Source: Planctomycetaceae bacterium (GTDB lineage: Bacteria; Planctomycetota; Planctomycetia; Pirellulales; PNKZ01). Taken from it: 64,000 bases of DNA. Below the pieces are notes generated by a model, which worked only from the letters and a program-made list of their open reading frames with translations, had not been told where the DNA came from and made no database searches. Positions 8,029 to 17,467 of this stretch are shown one piece after another. Position numbers and translations under genes: made by a program. The stretch spans positions 1 to 64,000 of the forward strand of contig JAEUIN010000147.1 in NCBI GenBank assembly GCA_016793115.1, in the 5' to 3' direction. Numbering within the stretch: position 1 is the first letter of the stretch; each line of letters begins with the position of its first letter.

Positions 8029-8301
8029 ATGCGCCTGGTCGACGTCGTCGGCATCGTCCCTTCGCTTATTTTTCCGGCGGCGACGGCGACGCAACTTCTC
8101 GCACTGGTGCGCAGTCGGTCGGCGGCCGGCGCGAGTGCCGTCACTTGGTCGCTGTTCGCCGTCGCCAACATTTGTCTGTACGTCTACACCGAGAAGTACG
8201 GCGAGTGGCAGTCGATCGTCGGACTGCTCGGCTCCGCCGCGGCCGACCTCGCGATCGTGGGGCTCATCTTGCGCTATCGCGCCGCTTCGCAAGCGTCGTA
8301 G
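8029..8301 (+). CDS. small PQ-loop/SemiSWEET-like membrane protein
   Basis: A 90-residue protein with three predicted membrane helices (about 3-25, 36-54, 62-82). The arrangement LIFPAATATQLLALVRSRSAAGASAVTW resembles the first helix and following loop of PQ-loop proteins, where bacterial SemiSWEETs are single three-helix bundles of this size that dimerise to move sugars. The canonical Pro-Gln pair is not intact here. Start chosen at the ATG with GAGG five bases upstream. A sugar-transport role is inference; it could be another three-helix membrane protein. Confidence 0.6.
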   Translation: MRLVDVVGIVPSLIFPAATATQLLALVRSRSAAGASAVTWSLFAVANICLYVYTEKYGEWQSIVGLLGSAAADLAIVGLILRYRAASQAS

Positions 8302-8318
8302 TCTGCTCTCGTCTGAGC

Positions 8319-8359
8319 ATCGCCCGTCTTAGCTCCGGGCACTTCATGCCCGGGGCGAT
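8319..8359. terminator. cruciform-like hairpin after the PQ-loop gene
   Basis: CCGGGCA (8335-8341) pairs with TGCCCGG (8347-8353) around a 5-nt loop, and an outer ATCGCCC (8319-8325) can pair with GGGCGAT (8353-8359). It lies just after the stop. There is no T-run, so terminator or repeat are both possible. Confidence 0.4.
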
Positions 8360-8612
8360 CGGCGTTCCGACTGTTTGTCGCGGCAAAGCGTGTTGAAGGA
8401 GCATCGCCCATTGCCCCCGGCTTAAAGAGGCGGGGGTCGGACGGCGCTTTTAAGCCGATTTTATCGATGCAACACTAAGCATTTTCCCTCAATTTCGCTT
8501 TTCGCCCGCTGCCGAAGTCGGCTAAGATAAAAGCCCTGCCTGATACCGCTCCCGGCGGTAGTTCCCAGCCCACCTAACGTCCGGACGGCGTCCGATGCGA
8601 GAGCACCGCACC

Positions 8613-11579
8613 ATGCCCGTTCCCTGTTCGATTTCGCTCGGCCTGCGCTGCACGGCCGCGCGCCTCATGCTGATCCTGTTCGCGCTCGGCGCAACGACCT
8701 CGGCCGAACCGGCCCAGGCGGCCAAACCGACCGCAGGCCAGGAAGCCGAGGGGCACGCTTTTTTCGAAGCCAAGATTCGCCCCGTGCTCGTCGAGAAGTG
8801 CTACTCCTGCCACTCCGCGGCGGCGAAGAACTTGCGCGGCGGACTCTTGCTCGACACCAAGCAAGGTCTGCTCGCCGGCGGCGACTCCGGTCCGGCGATC
8901 GAGGCGGGCAAACCCGACGAGAGCCTCTTGATTCAGGCGCTGAGGTTCGAAGGCTTCGAAATGCCCCCTTCCGGCAAGTTGCCCGCGCAGGTCATTGCCG
9001 ATTTTGAGCATTGGGTCCGCATCGGCGCTCCCGATCCGCGGACCGGCCCCGTCTCGACGGCGCACAAGAAGTCGATCGACATCGCGGCCGGCAAGCAGTT
9101 CTGGTCGTTCCGCCCCATCGCCGATCCGCGCCCGCCCCAGGTGAAGCAGGCCGATTGGCCGACGTGCGACATCGATCGCTTCGTGTTGGCCAAGCTGGAA
9201 GCGAAGAAACTCCATCCGGCCGGCGACGCCGAGCGGGCCACCTGGCTGCGCCGCGTGACGTTCGACCTCGTCGGCCTGCCGCCGACGCCCGCCGAGATCG
9301 ACGCTTTCATCGCCGATCGCTCGGCCCAAGCTTACGAAACCGTGGTCGATCGTCTGCTCGCGTCGCCGCAGTTCGGCGAGCGTTGGGGCCGACATTGGCT
9401 CGACGTGGCCCGCTTCGCGGAGTCGAGCGGCGGCGGGCGCTCGATGGTTTTCAAGGAAGCGTGGCGGTTTCGCGACTACGTGATCGACGCCTTCAATCGC
9501 GACAAGCCGATCGATCGGTTCTTCGTCGAGCAGATCGCCGGCGACTTGCTGCCCCACGAGTCGGACGACGCCGAGCGCGAACACCTCACGGCGACGTCGT
9601 ACCTGCTGCTGGGGGCGAACAACTACGAAGAGCAAGACAAGCGCGTGCTCGAGATGGACGTGGCCGACGAGCAAATCGAAGCGGTCGGCAAGGGGATGCT
9701 GGCGATGACGATCGGCTGCGCCCGTTGCCACGACCACAAGTTCGACCCGATTCCCACGGCCGATTACTACGCGCTGGCCGGCGTGTTTCGCAGCACCAAC
9801 GTGCTGATTCACGAAAACGTTTCGAAGTGGACCGAGCGGACGCTGCCGATGACGCCGGAAGTCGAGGACGCCGTCGAGAAGCATGAGGCCGCGAAGGCCG
9901 CGCTGCAGAAAGAACTCGCCGACGCCAAGCGGCTGGCGAAGCGCTTGGCCCCGAAAACCGCGACTCCCGCCGGGCCGCTCGACCCGAAGTCGCTGCCGGG
10001 CATCGTGGTCGACGACAGCCAGGCGAAGCGCGTCGGCTTCTGGAAGGCGTCGACGCATAAGAAGAACTACATCGGCGAAGGCTATGTTTCGGACGACGCG
10101 ACGGGGAAGGGCGAGAAGACGATCACCTTCCAGCCCGAGTTCAAGAAGGCCGGGCTCTACGACGTGCGGCTGGCCTATATCGCCCTGCCGGATCGCGCCG
10201 AGGCGGTGCCCGTTTCGCTGCTGACGCTCGACGGCGAGTTCGATCGCAAGGTCGACATGCGGGCCGCGCCGCCGATCGAAGGGCGTTTCGTTTCGCTCGG
10301 CCGCTACCGCTTCGACCCGTCGAACCAATGGTTCGTCATGGTCTCGAACGAGGGAACGACCGGCTATGTGACGGTCGACTGTTTGCAACTCGTGCCGGTC
10401 GAGGAAGCGGCGACGACGACGAAAGACGTCGCCGGCGACGCTCCGGCCGCGGCGGAGAAAAAGAATTCGGACGATCCGGCGACGACGGCCTTGGCCCGTG
10501 TGGATGCGCTTGAGAAAGAGATGAAAAAGCTCGAAGCGTCGAGCCCGGACGTGCCGAAGGTGATGGCCGTCGACGACGCGGAGAAGATCGAGGATTGCGC
10601 GCTCTGTATTCGCGGCAACGTCCACAATCGCGGGCCGGTCGTGCCGCGCGGGGTGTTGCAAGTCGCCACGGTCGGCAAGCCGCCGGTGATGCCGAAAGAC
10701 TCCAGCGGTCGCCGCGAGTTGGCTGAATGGGTCGCCGACGCCGAAAACCCGCTGACTTCGCGCGTGTACGTGAATCGAGTGTGGCACCATTTGTTTGGGG
10801 TGGGCCTCGTGCGTACGGTCGATAACTTCGGCACGACGGGGGAAGCCCCTTCGCATCCGGAACTGCTCGACCATTTGGCGCGGACGTTCACGGCCGGCGG
10901 TTGGTCGACGAAGAAGCTGATTCGCGAAATCGTGCTGTCGCACACGTATCGCGTGAGCACCGCCTACGACAGGCAAGCGGCGGCCGTCGATCCAGAGAAT
11001 CGCCTGTTGTGGCGGATGAACCGGCGCCGGCTTGATGCGGAGGCCCTGCGGGATGCGATGCTCGCCGTAAGCGGCAAGCTCGACCTGCGCGTCGGCGGCC
11101 CGGGGATCGACGACCCGGCGGTGTTGAAGGGCGTGGGGACGGTAGCGCCGACTGAATACACATATAATTTCGTCGATGTTCGACGCAGCGTCTACACCCC
11201 GGCGTTCCGTAATCGGATGCTGGAACTGTTCGAAACCTTCGATTTCGCCGATCCGAACAGCGTGGCGGGCAAGCGGAATGTGAGCACCGTGGCTCCGCAA
11301 TCGCTCTTCATGCTGAACGCCCCGTTCGTGATGGACCAGGCCCGCTCGGCGGCCGAGCGCACAATTCGCGTAGAGGCTCCGAGCGAAGAGGCGCGGATTG
11401 AGGGTGCATTTCGCTTGGCGCTCGGCAGATTGCCGAATTCGGACGAGCGGAAAGCGGCTCTCGCTGCGATGACAGTCGGAGTGGATCGGAGCGAGGCCCA
11501 GGGCGAGGCCCGCCTCGCGGCTTGGGAACGGCTGTACCAAGCGTTGTTCGGTTGCGTGGATTTCCGTTATTTGGAGTAA
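8613..11579 (+). CDS. planctomycete cytochrome c / DUF1549 / DUF1553 protein
   Basis: A 988-residue exported protein with three planctomycete-type domains. After the signal peptide, the cytochrome part (PSCyt1) has one heme site CYSCH with a distal methionine in FEMPPSGKL. DUF1549 (about 160-380) contains CDIDRFVLAKLE, ERWGRHWLDVARFAES and a second CARCH heme-like motif in TIGCARCHDHKFDPI. An insert of about 250 residues follows, then DUF1553 (ENPLTSRVYVNRVWHHLFG to the end). The family is unexplored but predicted periplasmic and redox-linked. The start could be 8595; 8613 gives a better signal peptide. The DUF1501 gene follows after 6 nt. Confidence 0.93.
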   Translation: MPVPCSISLGLRCTAARLMLILFALGATTSAEPAQAAKPTAGQEAEGHAFFEAKIRPVLVEKCYSCHSAAAKNLRGGLLLDTKQGLLAGGDSGPAIEAGKPDESLLIQALRFEGFEMPPSGKLPAQVIADFEHWVRIGAPDPRTGPVSTAHKKSIDIAAGKQFWSFRPIADPRPPQVKQADWPTCDIDRFVLAKLEAKKLHPAGDAERATWLRRVTFDLVGLPPTPAEIDAFIADRSAQAYETVVDRLLASPQFGERWGRHWLDVARFAESSGGGRSMVFKEAWRFRDYVIDAFNRDKPIDRFFVEQIAGDLLPHESDDAEREHLTATSYLLLGANNYEEQDKRVLEMDVADEQIEAVGKGMLAMTIGCARCHDHKFDPIPTADYYALAGVFRSTNVLIHENVSKWTERTLPMTPEVEDAVEKHEAAKAALQKELADAKRLAKRLAPKTATPAGPLDPKSLPGIVVDDSQAKRVGFWKASTHKKNYIGEGYVSDDATGKGEKTITFQPEFKKAGLYDVRLAYIALPDRAEAVPVSLLTLDGEFDRKVDMRAAPPIEGRFVSLGRYRFDPSNQWFVMVSNEGTTGYVTVDCLQLVPVEEAATTTKDVAGDAPAAAEKKNSDDPATTALARVDALEKEMKKLEASSPDVPKVMAVDDAEKIEDCALCIRGNVHNRGPVVPRGVLQVATVGKPPVMPKDSSGRRELAEWVADAENPLTSRVYVNRVWHHLFGVGLVRTVDNFGTTGEAPSHPELLDHLARTFTAGGWSTKKLIREIVLSHTYRVSTAYDRQAAAVDPENRLLWRMNRRRLDAEALRDAMLAVSGKLDLRVGGPGIDDPAVLKGVGTVAPTEYTYNFVDVRRSVYTPAFRNRMLELFETFDFADPNSVAGKRNVSTVAPQSLFMLNAPFVMDQARSAAERTIRVEAPSEEARIEGAFRLALGRLPNSDERKAALAAMTVGVDRSEAQGEARLAAWERLYQALFGCVDFRYLE

Positions 11580-11585
11580 GGCCCG

Positions 11586-13022
11586 ATGTTTCACGCCGGT
11601 CCCGTCACTCGTCGTCAGGTTTTGCAATCGACCGCTTGCGGCTTCGGCTCGCTGGCTTTGGCCGGGCTGCTGAACAAGCCGGGCGTCGCCGCCAATCCCC
11701 TCGCGCCGAAAACGCCGCATCTGACGCCGAAGGCGAAGCGGGTGATTTTCCTGTTCATGGCCGGCGGCGTGAGCCAAGTCGACAGTTTCGACTACAAGCC
11801 ATTGCTGGAAAAGGAAGACGGCAAATCGCGCGAGTTCAACGACGCTCGCAACGTCGCCCGCAGCGGCAAGGGCTCGACGGCCCGCGTAATGAAGTCGCTC
11901 TGGAAGTTCGCCCAACACGGCAAGAGCGGCAAATGGGCTTCGGAACTGTTTCCGGAGATGGCGAAGCACGTCGACGACCTCTGCTTCCTCCACGGCATGC
12001 ACACCGAAGGGGTGGCGCACGGCCCTTCGACGTTGTTCCTGCACACCGGCTCGACGACGCAGATTCGACCCGCGATGGGCTCCTGGGTCACTTACGGACT
12101 CGGCACTGAGAACGAGAACCTGCCGGGGTTCGTGGCCTTATCCCCCTCGATGGGCAACGGCGGTCCGCGCAACTACGGCAACGCCTTCTTACCGGCCGTG
12201 TATCAAGGCACGGCGATCGGCCGGCCGGGGATTCCCGTCGCCGAAGCGAAGATTCGCTACCTGCTCAACGAACGACGCGACGATGCGGCGGAACGCGCCC
12301 AGTTCGATCTGGTGCAGGCCTTCAATCGCGAGCAGATTCAAAGCCGCAAGCTGCGCGACGGTGCCGGCGACGCCGAACTCGACGCCGTGATCGACTCCTA
12401 CGAGTTGGCCTATCGCATGCAGCAGTTCGCTCCGGAAACGCTGGATTTGTCGCAGGAATCGCAAGAGACGCTCGATCTCTACGGCATCGGGGCGAAAGAG
12501 ACCGACGACTATGGTCGCCAGTGCCTGATGGCGCGCCGTATGGCCGAGGCGGGCGTGCGCTATATCCAAGTCAACTACAGCGACAACTCCAACAATCCGG
12601 CTTGGGATCAACATTCGAACATGCCGAAGCACGGCGAGCACGCGAAACGCGTCGACAAGCCGATCGCCGGTCTGCTCGAAGATCTCAAACGCCGCGGATT
12701 GCTCGAAGACACGCTCGTTTGGTGGGGCGGTGAGTTCGGCCGCAATCCGTTCGCCGAAAAGAACGGCACCGGACGCGACCACGATCCCGACGGCTTTACC
12801 GTCTGGCTGGCCGGCGGCGGCGTGAAGAGCGGCTTCTCTTACGGTTCGACCGACGAGTTTGGGCACATGGCCGTCGAGAATAAGACGCACATGCACGACT
12901 TACACGCGACCGTCTTGCATCTGCTCGGCTTGGACCATCTGAAGCTCACCTATCGCTTCGCAGGTCGAGATTTCCGGCTGACCGACGTGGCAGGCGAGGT
13001 CATCCACCCGATCATTGCGTAG
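11586..13022 (+). CDS. DUF1501 protein with Tat signal
   Basis: A 478-residue protein. The N-terminus has a twin-arginine signal (TRRQVLQSTACGFGSLALAGLL), so export in folded form is expected. The body has features of the DUF1501/sulfatase-like fold: FLFMAGGVSQVDSFDYKP, HGPSTLFLHTG, WWGGEFGRNPF and GRDHDPDGF, in which Asp/His residues resemble alkaline-phosphatase-superfamily metal ligands. It is almost always next to a DUF1549/DUF1553 gene in planctomycetes, as here, 6 nt downstream, so the two are surely co-transcribed. The biochemical activity is not known. Confidence 0.93.
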   Translation: MFHAGPVTRRQVLQSTACGFGSLALAGLLNKPGVAANPLAPKTPHLTPKAKRVIFLFMAGGVSQVDSFDYKPLLEKEDGKSREFNDARNVARSGKGSTARVMKSLWKFAQHGKSGKWASELFPEMAKHVDDLCFLHGMHTEGVAHGPSTLFLHTGSTTQIRPAMGSWVTYGLGTENENLPGFVALSPSMGNGGPRNYGNAFLPAVYQGTAIGRPGIPVAEAKIRYLLNERRDDAAERAQFDLVQAFNREQIQSRKLRDGAGDAELDAVIDSYELAYRMQQFAPETLDLSQESQETLDLYGIGAKETDDYGRQCLMARRMAEAGVRYIQVNYSDNSNNPAWDQHSNMPKHGEHAKRVDKPIAGLLEDLKRRGLLEDTLVWWGGEFGRNPFAEKNGTGRDHDPDGFTVWLAGGGVKSGFSYGSTDEFGHMAVENKTHMHDLHATVLHLLGLDHLKLTYRFAGRDFRLTDVAGEVIHPIIA

Positions 13023-13044
13023 CCGCAAGGCGGCCGTCCGCCGC

Positions 13045-15177
13045 TCAATAGGCGATCGGCTCGCCGATCGTAGCCGGATCGGGTCTCGTCGGAATCTCCG
13101 CTTCAAGCGCCAGCGTCAAATCGGCGTCGGACAGCTTGAACACGAGCATCGCACCGTTGATGACCTCGAGCGGCCGTTGCGTGCGCAGGTAAGCGGCGAG
13201 CCGTGCGGTTCGCGCGAGTTCGAATTCGTCGAGCATCTGCTCCCACCAAGCCGATGGTTGTTGGGCCACGAGAGCGTCGCGGGCCGCTCGATCGTTTGCC
13301 GTTTGCTCCAGTGCTTTAATGTGCGGCAACATCTCGCGGTAGCGTTTTTCATAAGCTTGCCGCCAAGGCCCGCCGAACGGACTCAAATAAAGCGACTGCA
13401 GCATGGTGGCGCTGTAGCAGTAAAGGCCGGGTGCCGGCCGGGGCTCAAACTTTTGCTCAAGTCGAGGATCGAGTTGCTTGATGTTGAAATAACAAGCGAG
13501 CGGCGTCACGTTGAGCCCGACGCTGCTCGGCGGCGTCGTGCCAAAATAAGAAAGGTAAATGCGCGGACGATTCACCCCCGTCAGCACCCCTTGATCGTCA
13601 AGCCAGTCACGCAGAGCGGGTAACTCTTGGCCCCAGTCGAGCGAACTGTCGACGAGATGCTCGTGGCCGCGGTCGATGCCGCCGGAAGGAAGATTGAAGT
13701 ACGCTAGATAGTTTGGATACGCCGCCGCCGTGGCGCCGGCGTAGATCGCAATCAGGACGATTGTGCTCGCTTGTGAGAATCTCAACAGCGGACGCGGCGT
13801 GAATTCCAGGCGGTCGGCGGACGTCGCGTTCAAACGATGAAACCAATGGCCGACGACGCCGCAAAGTATGAACAACGGAGCGAACATCGGCAGAATGTGG
13901 CGGATGCCGAGATTGATCGGCTGCGAAACGGAGCTGAGGCCGTAAACGCCCAGCACGCACCACAGCGGCGCCGTCGCGAGAAAACCTTCTCGCAGCAATG
14001 GTCCGGGTTTGCGGCGTTCGACCTTAAGTTGGTGCAACCGTAGCGCCAAATGCGCACCCCCGGCGAACAACGCCAGGACGAAAAAGGCGGCCGGCGTTTT
14101 GTAAAGAAACGCCTTGGGGAAGAACGTCTTGAAGCCGTAGATTCCGTACCAGCCGTCGAGAAACGTCACGCGGGCGGCCGTAGTGCGAATGGTCTCGGCG
14201 AAGCAGTAGAGGTAGCCTTCTGGCAGCAGGCGATATTGGTGCGCGGCACGAATCCACGGTTCGAGGCCGCCGGTGTGTGCGATCAGTTGCTCGAAGGTGC
14301 CTAGATACGGCTGGGGTTCGCCGTCGGCTAAGTCGGTAAACATCGCGAACTGGAAGCCGAAGAGCGCCCAAACGACGAACCACGCCCCGACCGCGTGTGC
14401 GACCGCGACCAGCGCCAAGCAACCGAGCCGACCGAGCCCGGAAGTCGCCGATTCTGCGGCACGCGACACTCGAACCTCGATCGGGCGTGCATCAAAGAAT
14501 CGAACGGCCGTGAGCAACGCGGCGACGGGCAGCAGCAACACAGCCGAAAACTTGGCCGCCATCGCAAGCCCCCACACGACCGACGATGTGGCGAGGCGGC
14601 CGACCGTAACTTTCTCAAGCGTCCAACTCAGCGACCAAGCTGCGGCGGTGAAAGCGAGCGCCGCGCTCATGTCGTTCGTGGCCGCGGCGGCGTGCGCCAA
14701 TACGCTGGGATTCGCCGCATAAAGCAAGAGCGACGCAATTCCCCCGGCGGTGCCGAACAGCCGTTGCGACCAAACGAACACTAATAACCCAAGCGCGACG
14801 CTCAAGAGCGAGGTCATCATTCGTGCGTCGCGGAGCAGGCTCATGCCGTCGTTGCCGACGTCGTAAAGCAACTGCCTCCCGTAACCCCAGTTGTCGGCGC
14901 GACGCCAAGTCGGCGTATCGGCGTCGGGAGCTCGGGCCTGCCGAATATTGAACGGCAGCGTCATCCAGCGCTGCTGGGCGATCGCCAAGGGGAGCATCCG
15001 ATAATCGTCGGTGCGCCAAAAACTGTAGCCGCCGCCGAGGTGGCTCGGCTCGTCGAACATCCCGCACTTGTTCCAGGCCGCCGCGTTGGCCAAGGCGAAA
15101 TGCAGAAATAGGACCGCCGCGACGAAAGCCCACACCAGCCACGGTCGACGAAGCGAGGAGACCGAGGCGGGATTCAT
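13045..15177 (-). CDS. GT-C fold membrane glycosyltransferase-like protein (ArnT/PMT type)
   Basis: A 710-residue multi-spanning protein with about ten or more hydrophobic helices. The first periplasmic loop has the acidic pair MFDEPSHLGGG, the position of the catalytic Asp-Glu in GT39/ArnT-type enzymes that use polyprenyl-phosphate sugars. The C-terminal soluble part (about 500-710) includes GIDRGHEHLVDSSLDWGQ. The donor and acceptor are unknown. It is the last gene of a compact minus-strand group: the aldose epimerase ends 25 nt upstream. It converges with the DUF1501 gene. Confidence 0.8.
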   Translation of the reverse strand: MNPASVSSLRRPWLVWAFVAAVLFLHFALANAAAWNKCGMFDEPSHLGGGYSFWRTDDYRMLPLAIAQQRWMTLPFNIRQARAPDADTPTWRRADNWGYGRQLLYDVGNDGMSLLRDARMMTSLLSVALGLLVFVWSQRLFGTAGGIASLLLYAANPSVLAHAAAATNDMSAALAFTAAAWSLSWTLEKVTVGRLATSSVVWGLAMAAKFSAVLLLPVAALLTAVRFFDARPIEVRVSRAAESATSGLGRLGCLALVAVAHAVGAWFVVWALFGFQFAMFTDLADGEPQPYLGTFEQLIAHTGGLEPWIRAAHQYRLLPEGYLYCFAETIRTTAARVTFLDGWYGIYGFKTFFPKAFLYKTPAAFFVLALFAGGAHLALRLHQLKVERRKPGPLLREGFLATAPLWCVLGVYGLSSVSQPINLGIRHILPMFAPLFILCGVVGHWFHRLNATSADRLEFTPRPLLRFSQASTIVLIAIYAGATAAAYPNYLAYFNLPSGGIDRGHEHLVDSSLDWGQELPALRDWLDDQGVLTGVNRPRIYLSYFGTTPPSSVGLNVTPLACYFNIKQLDPRLEQKFEPRPAPGLYCYSATMLQSLYLSPFGGPWRQAYEKRYREMLPHIKALEQTANDRAARDALVAQQPSAWWEQMLDEFELARTARLAAYLRTQRPLEVINGAMLVFKLSDADLTLALEAEIPTRPDPATIGEPIAY

Positions 15178-15202
15178 GCTCGCAAGTCTCCCGTCGGCGA
15201 AG

Positions 15203-16150
15203 CTACTTCACGCGGATCGAGTAAGCGCACTCGAATTTAGCGCCCGGGGCGAGCGTCTGCGGCGCAGGAATGATGCCGCGCTCCGTCATCGTAAATTGAT
15301 CCGGCAAGCAGGTATACGGCTCGATGCAGATCGCCTCGCGATGCGGCGGATTGTAGACGACGCATTGCGTGAATCGGTCGTCAAACGCGATTTCGAGAGT
15401 TCGCCCGCTGCCGGCGTCGGCGATGCTCGCGGTCGCTCGATGGTCCGTGAATTCGACGTCCGTGAAGACGTCGTCGAGCTTCGTGTCGGGAAAAGCTAAG
15501 CCGGTCGCAAGACCATGCGAACCCGAAGCGGGAAGTTTTTTGCCGCTCGGAAGCATGTCGACAAGTTCCCAATAGCTCTTCGCCGGCACGGTGACGCGGC
15601 ATTGCGCCGCCGAACCGCCTGCGCCGAGCGGCACGCGGAAGTACGGGTGCGACCCGAAGCCGTAGGGGAGCGGCTTGTCGTCGGGATTTGTGACGACGAT
15701 CCGACTGGCGAGCGTCGAACCGGTGAGTTCATAGCTCACCGAAATGATGAAGTCGGCGGGCCAGTGCTTCAAAATCGCCGGATCGACCTGCGAGGCGTGA
15801 AATTCGCCGACCACGCGATCGGCCGACTTTTCGACGACCTTCCAGGGGCGATTCAGACAGAAGCCGTGAATGGCGTTGCCCCGTCCGTCGTTGCCTTCGA
15901 GCGGATAGGTTTTGCCGTCGAAGACGAGCGACTGCCCGCGGAGTCGACCAGGATAGGGGAACAACAATGGAATTCCGCTATGCGACGGTTTCTCATTGCC
16001 CGTTTCGAAGCCGGGAGCCGACCAGAGTGCGTCGACCGGCCTACCATCGACCATCGCGATGAAGCGGTAACAGTTGAAGCCGAAACCGACGAGAATATCG
16101 GCCTTGGAACCGGTGGCGGAGTCGAGCAGCGAGACTTGTTCCAGACTCAT
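15203..16150 (-). CDS. aldose 1-epimerase family protein
   Basis: A 315-residue galactose-mutarotase-like enzyme. Both family histidines are visible: NAIHGFCLNRPW (about residue 90) and GFGSHPYFRVP (about 175), with the downstream region LDDVFTD and the C-terminal CIEPYTCLPD where the catalytic glutamate lies. It interconverts alpha and beta anomers of a free or phosphorylated sugar; the substrate cannot be told. It sits 22 nt after the membrane-protein gene and 25 nt before the GT-C protein, pointing to one transcription unit for sugar handling. Confidence 0.9.
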   Translation of the reverse strand: MSLEQVSLLDSATGSKADILVGFGFNCYRFIAMVDGRPVDALWSAPGFETGNEKPSHSGIPLLFPYPGRLRGQSLVFDGKTYPLEGNDGRGNAIHGFCLNRPWKVVEKSADRVVGEFHASQVDPAILKHWPADFIISVSYELTGSTLASRIVVTNPDDKPLPYGFGSHPYFRVPLGAGGSAAQCRVTVPAKSYWELVDMLPSGKKLPASGSHGLATGLAFPDTKLDDVFTDVEFTDHRATASIADAGSGRTLEIAFDDRFTQCVVYNPPHREAICIEPYTCLPDQFTMTERGIIPAPQTLAPGAKFECAYSIRVK

Positions 16151-16171
16151 GGACGAATCTTCCGTGAGGTA

Positions 16172-17152
16172 TCAGGAGACTGTTTGATGAAGGATTTGGT
16201 GAGCGACGGCGTCGTAGAGCGGTGCGCGCGAGAAATGCCGCACGGCCGTCATCAGCATGATGGTAATCCCCAGCCAGAGCAACAGCGAACGCATTTCCGC
16301 CGGGCTGACGCGGCCGAATGCGGCGGCGGCCATGCGATGCATCAGCATCACGACGGCACAAAGAGAGATGGCGAACAGCACGGTAACGACCGCATTTTGG
16401 CCCATCAGCGCGTCGCGAGAGGCTTCGGGCAATTGCAAGACGACAAGAATGCCGACGGGCCATTGAAGAAGCGTTGCGATCAAGGCGATTAACGCTCCAT
16501 TTCGTTGCAGTGCGAACATCGGCGGGGCGACTTCGTCGTCGTCGGCCGTTTCAAATCTCCGCGCCGCGGCCAACGCCGCCAACATCGCTCCGCCGACGGC
16601 GAACGACGCGAGCGCAAAATGCGCAATGCGCGCGATGACCTCGGGGTCGATCAGCAGTGAGACGAACCGCTCCTCACCGGCCGGAATTCGCGTGCTGAGC
16701 ACGGCGAGGACCGTGAATAAAGAGGGAAAGTGGTAAACCGTGTTTGTAATCCCGACGACCGCTAAACCGATCATCAATGCATTGTTTCGCGATGTTTTGT
16801 GGTCGGCGTTGCGTCGCCAAAACGCCGCCCAGGCTTCCAAGACGACGGCCGAAAAGATCAATTCGGCAGCGGTGAAGTAGTAGCGGTCGATCGGCAGCGC
16901 ATGAAATGCGCGTTCGACGGCTCGCTCGTGATCGCCCCACCAAATCAGAGCCGCGACGACGCCAAGAGCCATGCCTGCGTAGAACCCGAATAACGAGCCT
17001 CGCAACAAGCTGCGGCCGAGATCGGCGACGGCGCCGTTTTGATTGCGGCGGGAGCGCAGGAACAGCCAGAGCGCAAGAATCGGACCGGAAAATGCGGCGT
17101 TGACGGCCGTGAGGTGCAGGGCCGTGACGAGAATCTGAATCGAATCGCTCAA
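16172..17152 (-). CDS. polytopic membrane protein, unknown
   Basis: A membrane protein of about 326 residues with roughly eight hydrophobic helices. Histidines occur at helix ends (ALHLTAVNAAFSG, NTVYHFPSLF, ARIAHFALASF, VRHFSRAP), which could ligate heme b, but no family signature is certain. The start is uncertain: an ATG at 17293 would add 47 Arg/Pro-rich residues that look untranslated and would overlap the tRNA-Val promoter. A TATAAT at 17194-17189 on this strand favours a later start, and TTG at 17152 is the first usable one. It heads the three-gene minus-strand group. Confidence 0.7.
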   Translation of the reverse strand: MSDSIQILVTALHLTAVNAAFSGPILALWLFLRSRRNQNGAVADLGRSLLRGSLFGFYAGMALGVVAALIWWGDHERAVERAFHALPIDRYYFTAAELIFSAVVLEAWAAFWRRNADHKTSRNNALMIGLAVVGITNTVYHFPSLFTVLAVLSTRIPAGEERFVSLLIDPEVIARIAHFALASFAVGGAMLAALAAARRFETADDDEVAPPMFALQRNGALIALIATLLQWPVGILVVLQLPEASRDALMGQNAVVTVLFAISLCAVVMLMHRMAAAAFGRVSPAEMRSLLLWLGITIMLMTAVRHFSRAPLYDAVAHQILHQTVS

Positions 17153-17286
17153 CGCGCGGATCTCGGCGACGCTATCGGGATTGGCGAGATTATACGTGTC
17201 GCCTCGACGACGTCGGAAGGGGGCGCCATGCCGGAATCGCGTCGGGGAGCGACCGAACGGCGAAGAGCAGCCGCCCCGGACGCCGA

Positions 17287-17316
17287 TTGACATCCGGCGC
17301 GCGGTATGGATAGGAT
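17287..17316 (+). promoter_or_regulatory. promoter of tRNA-Val
   Basis: A consensus -35 TTGACA (17287-17292), an 18-nt spacer and TAGGAT (17311-17316). The predicted start near 17323 is about 10 nt before the mature tRNA end. Confidence 0.65.
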
Positions 17317-17333
17317 CAAACGCAGTCCGTGAC

Positions 17334-17406
17334 GGGCGGTTAGCTCAGTTGGCAGAGCGCCATGTTTACACCGTGGATGTCGTGGGTTCGACCCCCTCAC
17401 CGCCCA
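17334..17406 (+). tRNA. tRNA-Val (UAC)
   Basis: A 73-nt cloverleaf. The acceptor stem is GGGCGGT/ACCGCCC, the D-arm GCTC-AGTTGGCA-GAGC, and the anticodon arm CCATG-TTTACAC-CGTGG has anticodon TAC, read as valine. The T-arm GTGGG-TTCGACC-CCCTC has one T-T mismatch. The discriminator is A, and CCA is not encoded. A promoter lies upstream and a hairpin follows at 17425-17447. Confidence 0.95.
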
Positions 17407-17424
17407 CTTCTTTGATGCGGCTTT

Positions 17425-17447
17425 CGTCGCGGTTTTATTCCGCGACG
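17425..17447. terminator. hairpin between tRNA-Val and the convergent membrane-protein gene
   Basis: CGTCGCGG and CCGCGACG form a perfect 8-bp stem around TTTTATT. It lies 18 nt after tRNA-Val and 20 nt after the stop of the convergent minus-strand gene, so it could end both transcripts. Confidence 0.5.
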
Positions 17448-17467
17448 ACTTCGTGCCGCGCCCCGGA

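Noticed and set aside
8574..12044. A 1156-codon open frame on the minus strand opposite the cytochrome/DUF1501 pair
   Set aside because: It is antisense to two genes with clear domain motifs and is Arg/Gly-rich without any recognisable motif. High GC keeps such mirror frames open.
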